Shown here in pieces: positions 63,235 through 64,000 of a stretch of DNA of 64,000 bases (the stretch's first letter is position 1; each line of letters opens with the position of its first letter). Below the pieces are notes generated by a model. That model saw only the letters and a program-made list of their open reading frames with translations, was not told the origin of the DNA and did no database searches. Source of the DNA: Phycisphaerae bacterium (GTDB lineage Bacteria; Planctomycetota; Phycisphaerae; Phycisphaerales; UBA1924); contig BJHL01000004.1 of assembly GCA_014192545.1 (NCBI GenBank), positions 186,001 through 250,000 of the forward strand. The letters are read 5' to 3'. The position numbers and the translations under genes are program-made.

Positions 63235-64000
63235 ATGCCCTCGTCCCTTCGCAGCATGACCGGGTACGGTGAAGCTACCTCCACGCTGGACGGGGCCCAC
63301 TACTTCGTGGAAATTCGCTCACTCAATAACAAGTACTTCAAGAGCACCGTGCGCCTACCCGACGAAATCCAAGGCCTCGAAGCCGAGATCGAGCAGAAGC
63401 TCCGCGAAAAACTCTCACGCGGCACCATCACCCTCAACGCCCGCGTCAACGACTCCACTGCCAGCGCGGCCTACACCATCAACACGGCAGCACTTGCGAA
63501 GTACTCCGAGCAAATCCAAAAAGTGCCCGGTTTCGCTGGCAAAGTCGAACTCGCCGCGCTGCTCACACTGCCTGGCGTATTGCAACCACCCAGCGACGAA
63601 GAAGCCCGCTTTGACAAAGCCCGCGCCGCCGTGCTGCCACTGGTTGACAAAGCCTGCGAAGCGCTGATGGTCATGCGCGAGCGCGAAGGCACGATGCTGG
63701 TCGCTGACCTGCGCGACAACCTCAAGCAAATCGCCGACCGCTTGTCAACCGTCAAGGACCGCGCCCCCACCGTCGTCGCCGACTACGAACTTCGCCTCAA
63801 GACCCGCATCGAAACCATGCTGCGCGACGCAGGCCACGCCGTCGAAGCCGTCGATCTCATCCGCGAAATCGGCTCGTACGCCGAGCGCACTGACATCGCC
63901 GAAGAAATCAAGCGGCTGGGCGCACATTTGGAACAGTTCGACGAATTGCTTCTCGGCAACGGCAAGCCCGTCGGCCGCACGCTTGATTTCTTGTCGCAGG
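63235..64000 (+). CDS. YicC-family endoribonuclease (cut by right edge)
   Basis: The first 255 codons are visible. The protein starts MPSSLRSMTGYGEAT, the family hallmark SMTGYG, followed by RSLNNKYFK and a conserved YicC_N domain. DUF1732 then begins near residue 190 (RIETMLRDAGH, ERTDIAEEIKRLGAHLEQF and GRTLDFLSQ at the edge), which includes the acidic residues linked to RNase activity. YicC proteins cleave RNA endonucleolytically in E. coli. About 15-20 residues are expected beyond the window. Confidence 0.93.
   Translation, partial: MPSSLRSMTGYGEATSTLDGAHYFVEIRSLNNKYFKSTVRLPDEIQGLEAEIEQKLREKLSRGTITLNARVNDSTASAAYTINTAALAKYSEQIQKVPGFAGKVELAALLTLPGVLQPPSDEEARFDKARAAVLPLVDKACEALMVMREREGTMLVADLRDNLKQIADRLSTVKDRAPTVVADYELRLKTRIETMLRDAGHAVEAVDLIREIGSYAERTDIAEEIKRLGAHLEQFDELLLGNGKPVGRTLDFLSQ

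Overview
The window looks like a chromosomal segment of a planctomycete, most likely of the class Phycisphaerae. The strongest clue is a C-terminal Asp/Asn-rich motif (DIDFNNNxVFPEDxDVxDFF followed by VLAGG) that ends three secreted proteins in tandem pairs. This motif is familiar from Phycisphaerales, where it is treated as a dockerin-like domain. The conserved genes (gyrA, uvrC, ftsY, secG, nusB, ribH, purD) are Gram-negative in type. Assignment below class level is not attempted.

Region 1 (1-19.4 kb) is a genomic island devoted to defence. Leftmost, on the minus strand, are the start of an unknown gene, a 394-residue unknown protein, an ImmA-type metallopeptidase and an XRE repressor. Divergent from these is a plus-strand block: an Mrr-type nuclease, then hsdM, hsdS, a DUF1643 gene, hsdR, a DUF45/YgjP-type metallopeptidase, a protein kinase fused to an SF1 helicase, and a PLD-family nuclease. 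From hsdM to the PLD gene every junction overlaps or is at most 6 bp, so methylation, restriction, kinase signalling, unwinding and a second nuclease are apparently expressed as one translationally coupled operon. I rate this as the most interesting object here. Next to it is a minus-strand module (small protein, DUF2924 protein, large serine recombinase, HTH protein), which ends about 420 bp from the 3' end of an initiator tRNA-fMet gene. That tRNA is the probable island boundary.

Region 2 (19.8-48.3 kb) is core chromosome: the tRNA, a VOC protein, purD, membrane proteins, a glycosyltransferase, and two large secreted proteins (a GH57-like glycosidase with a starch-binding-type module, and a beta-sandwich repeat protein). 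It continues with a DinB-like protein, a stand-alone secretin, an aminotransferase, an oligopeptide-binding protein, a double thioredoxin-fold protein, glutamate dehydrogenase, a UvrC without the usual C-terminal helix-hairpin-helix domain, a chemoreceptor with a haem c motif, and a secreted SxxK hydrolase.

Region 3 (48.5-64 kb) is dense housekeeping: gyrA-dprA, a bacterial-PH-domain/CoaE fusion with hpt, a TauE-type permease, ribH-nusB-ftsY, cheV, ppa, a histidinol-phosphatase-like gene, nfo, a TPR lipoprotein, secG and a YicC-family gene cut by the right edge. Several clear intrinsic terminators separate the transcription units. No rRNA, CRISPR array or transposase-type insertion sequence was seen.
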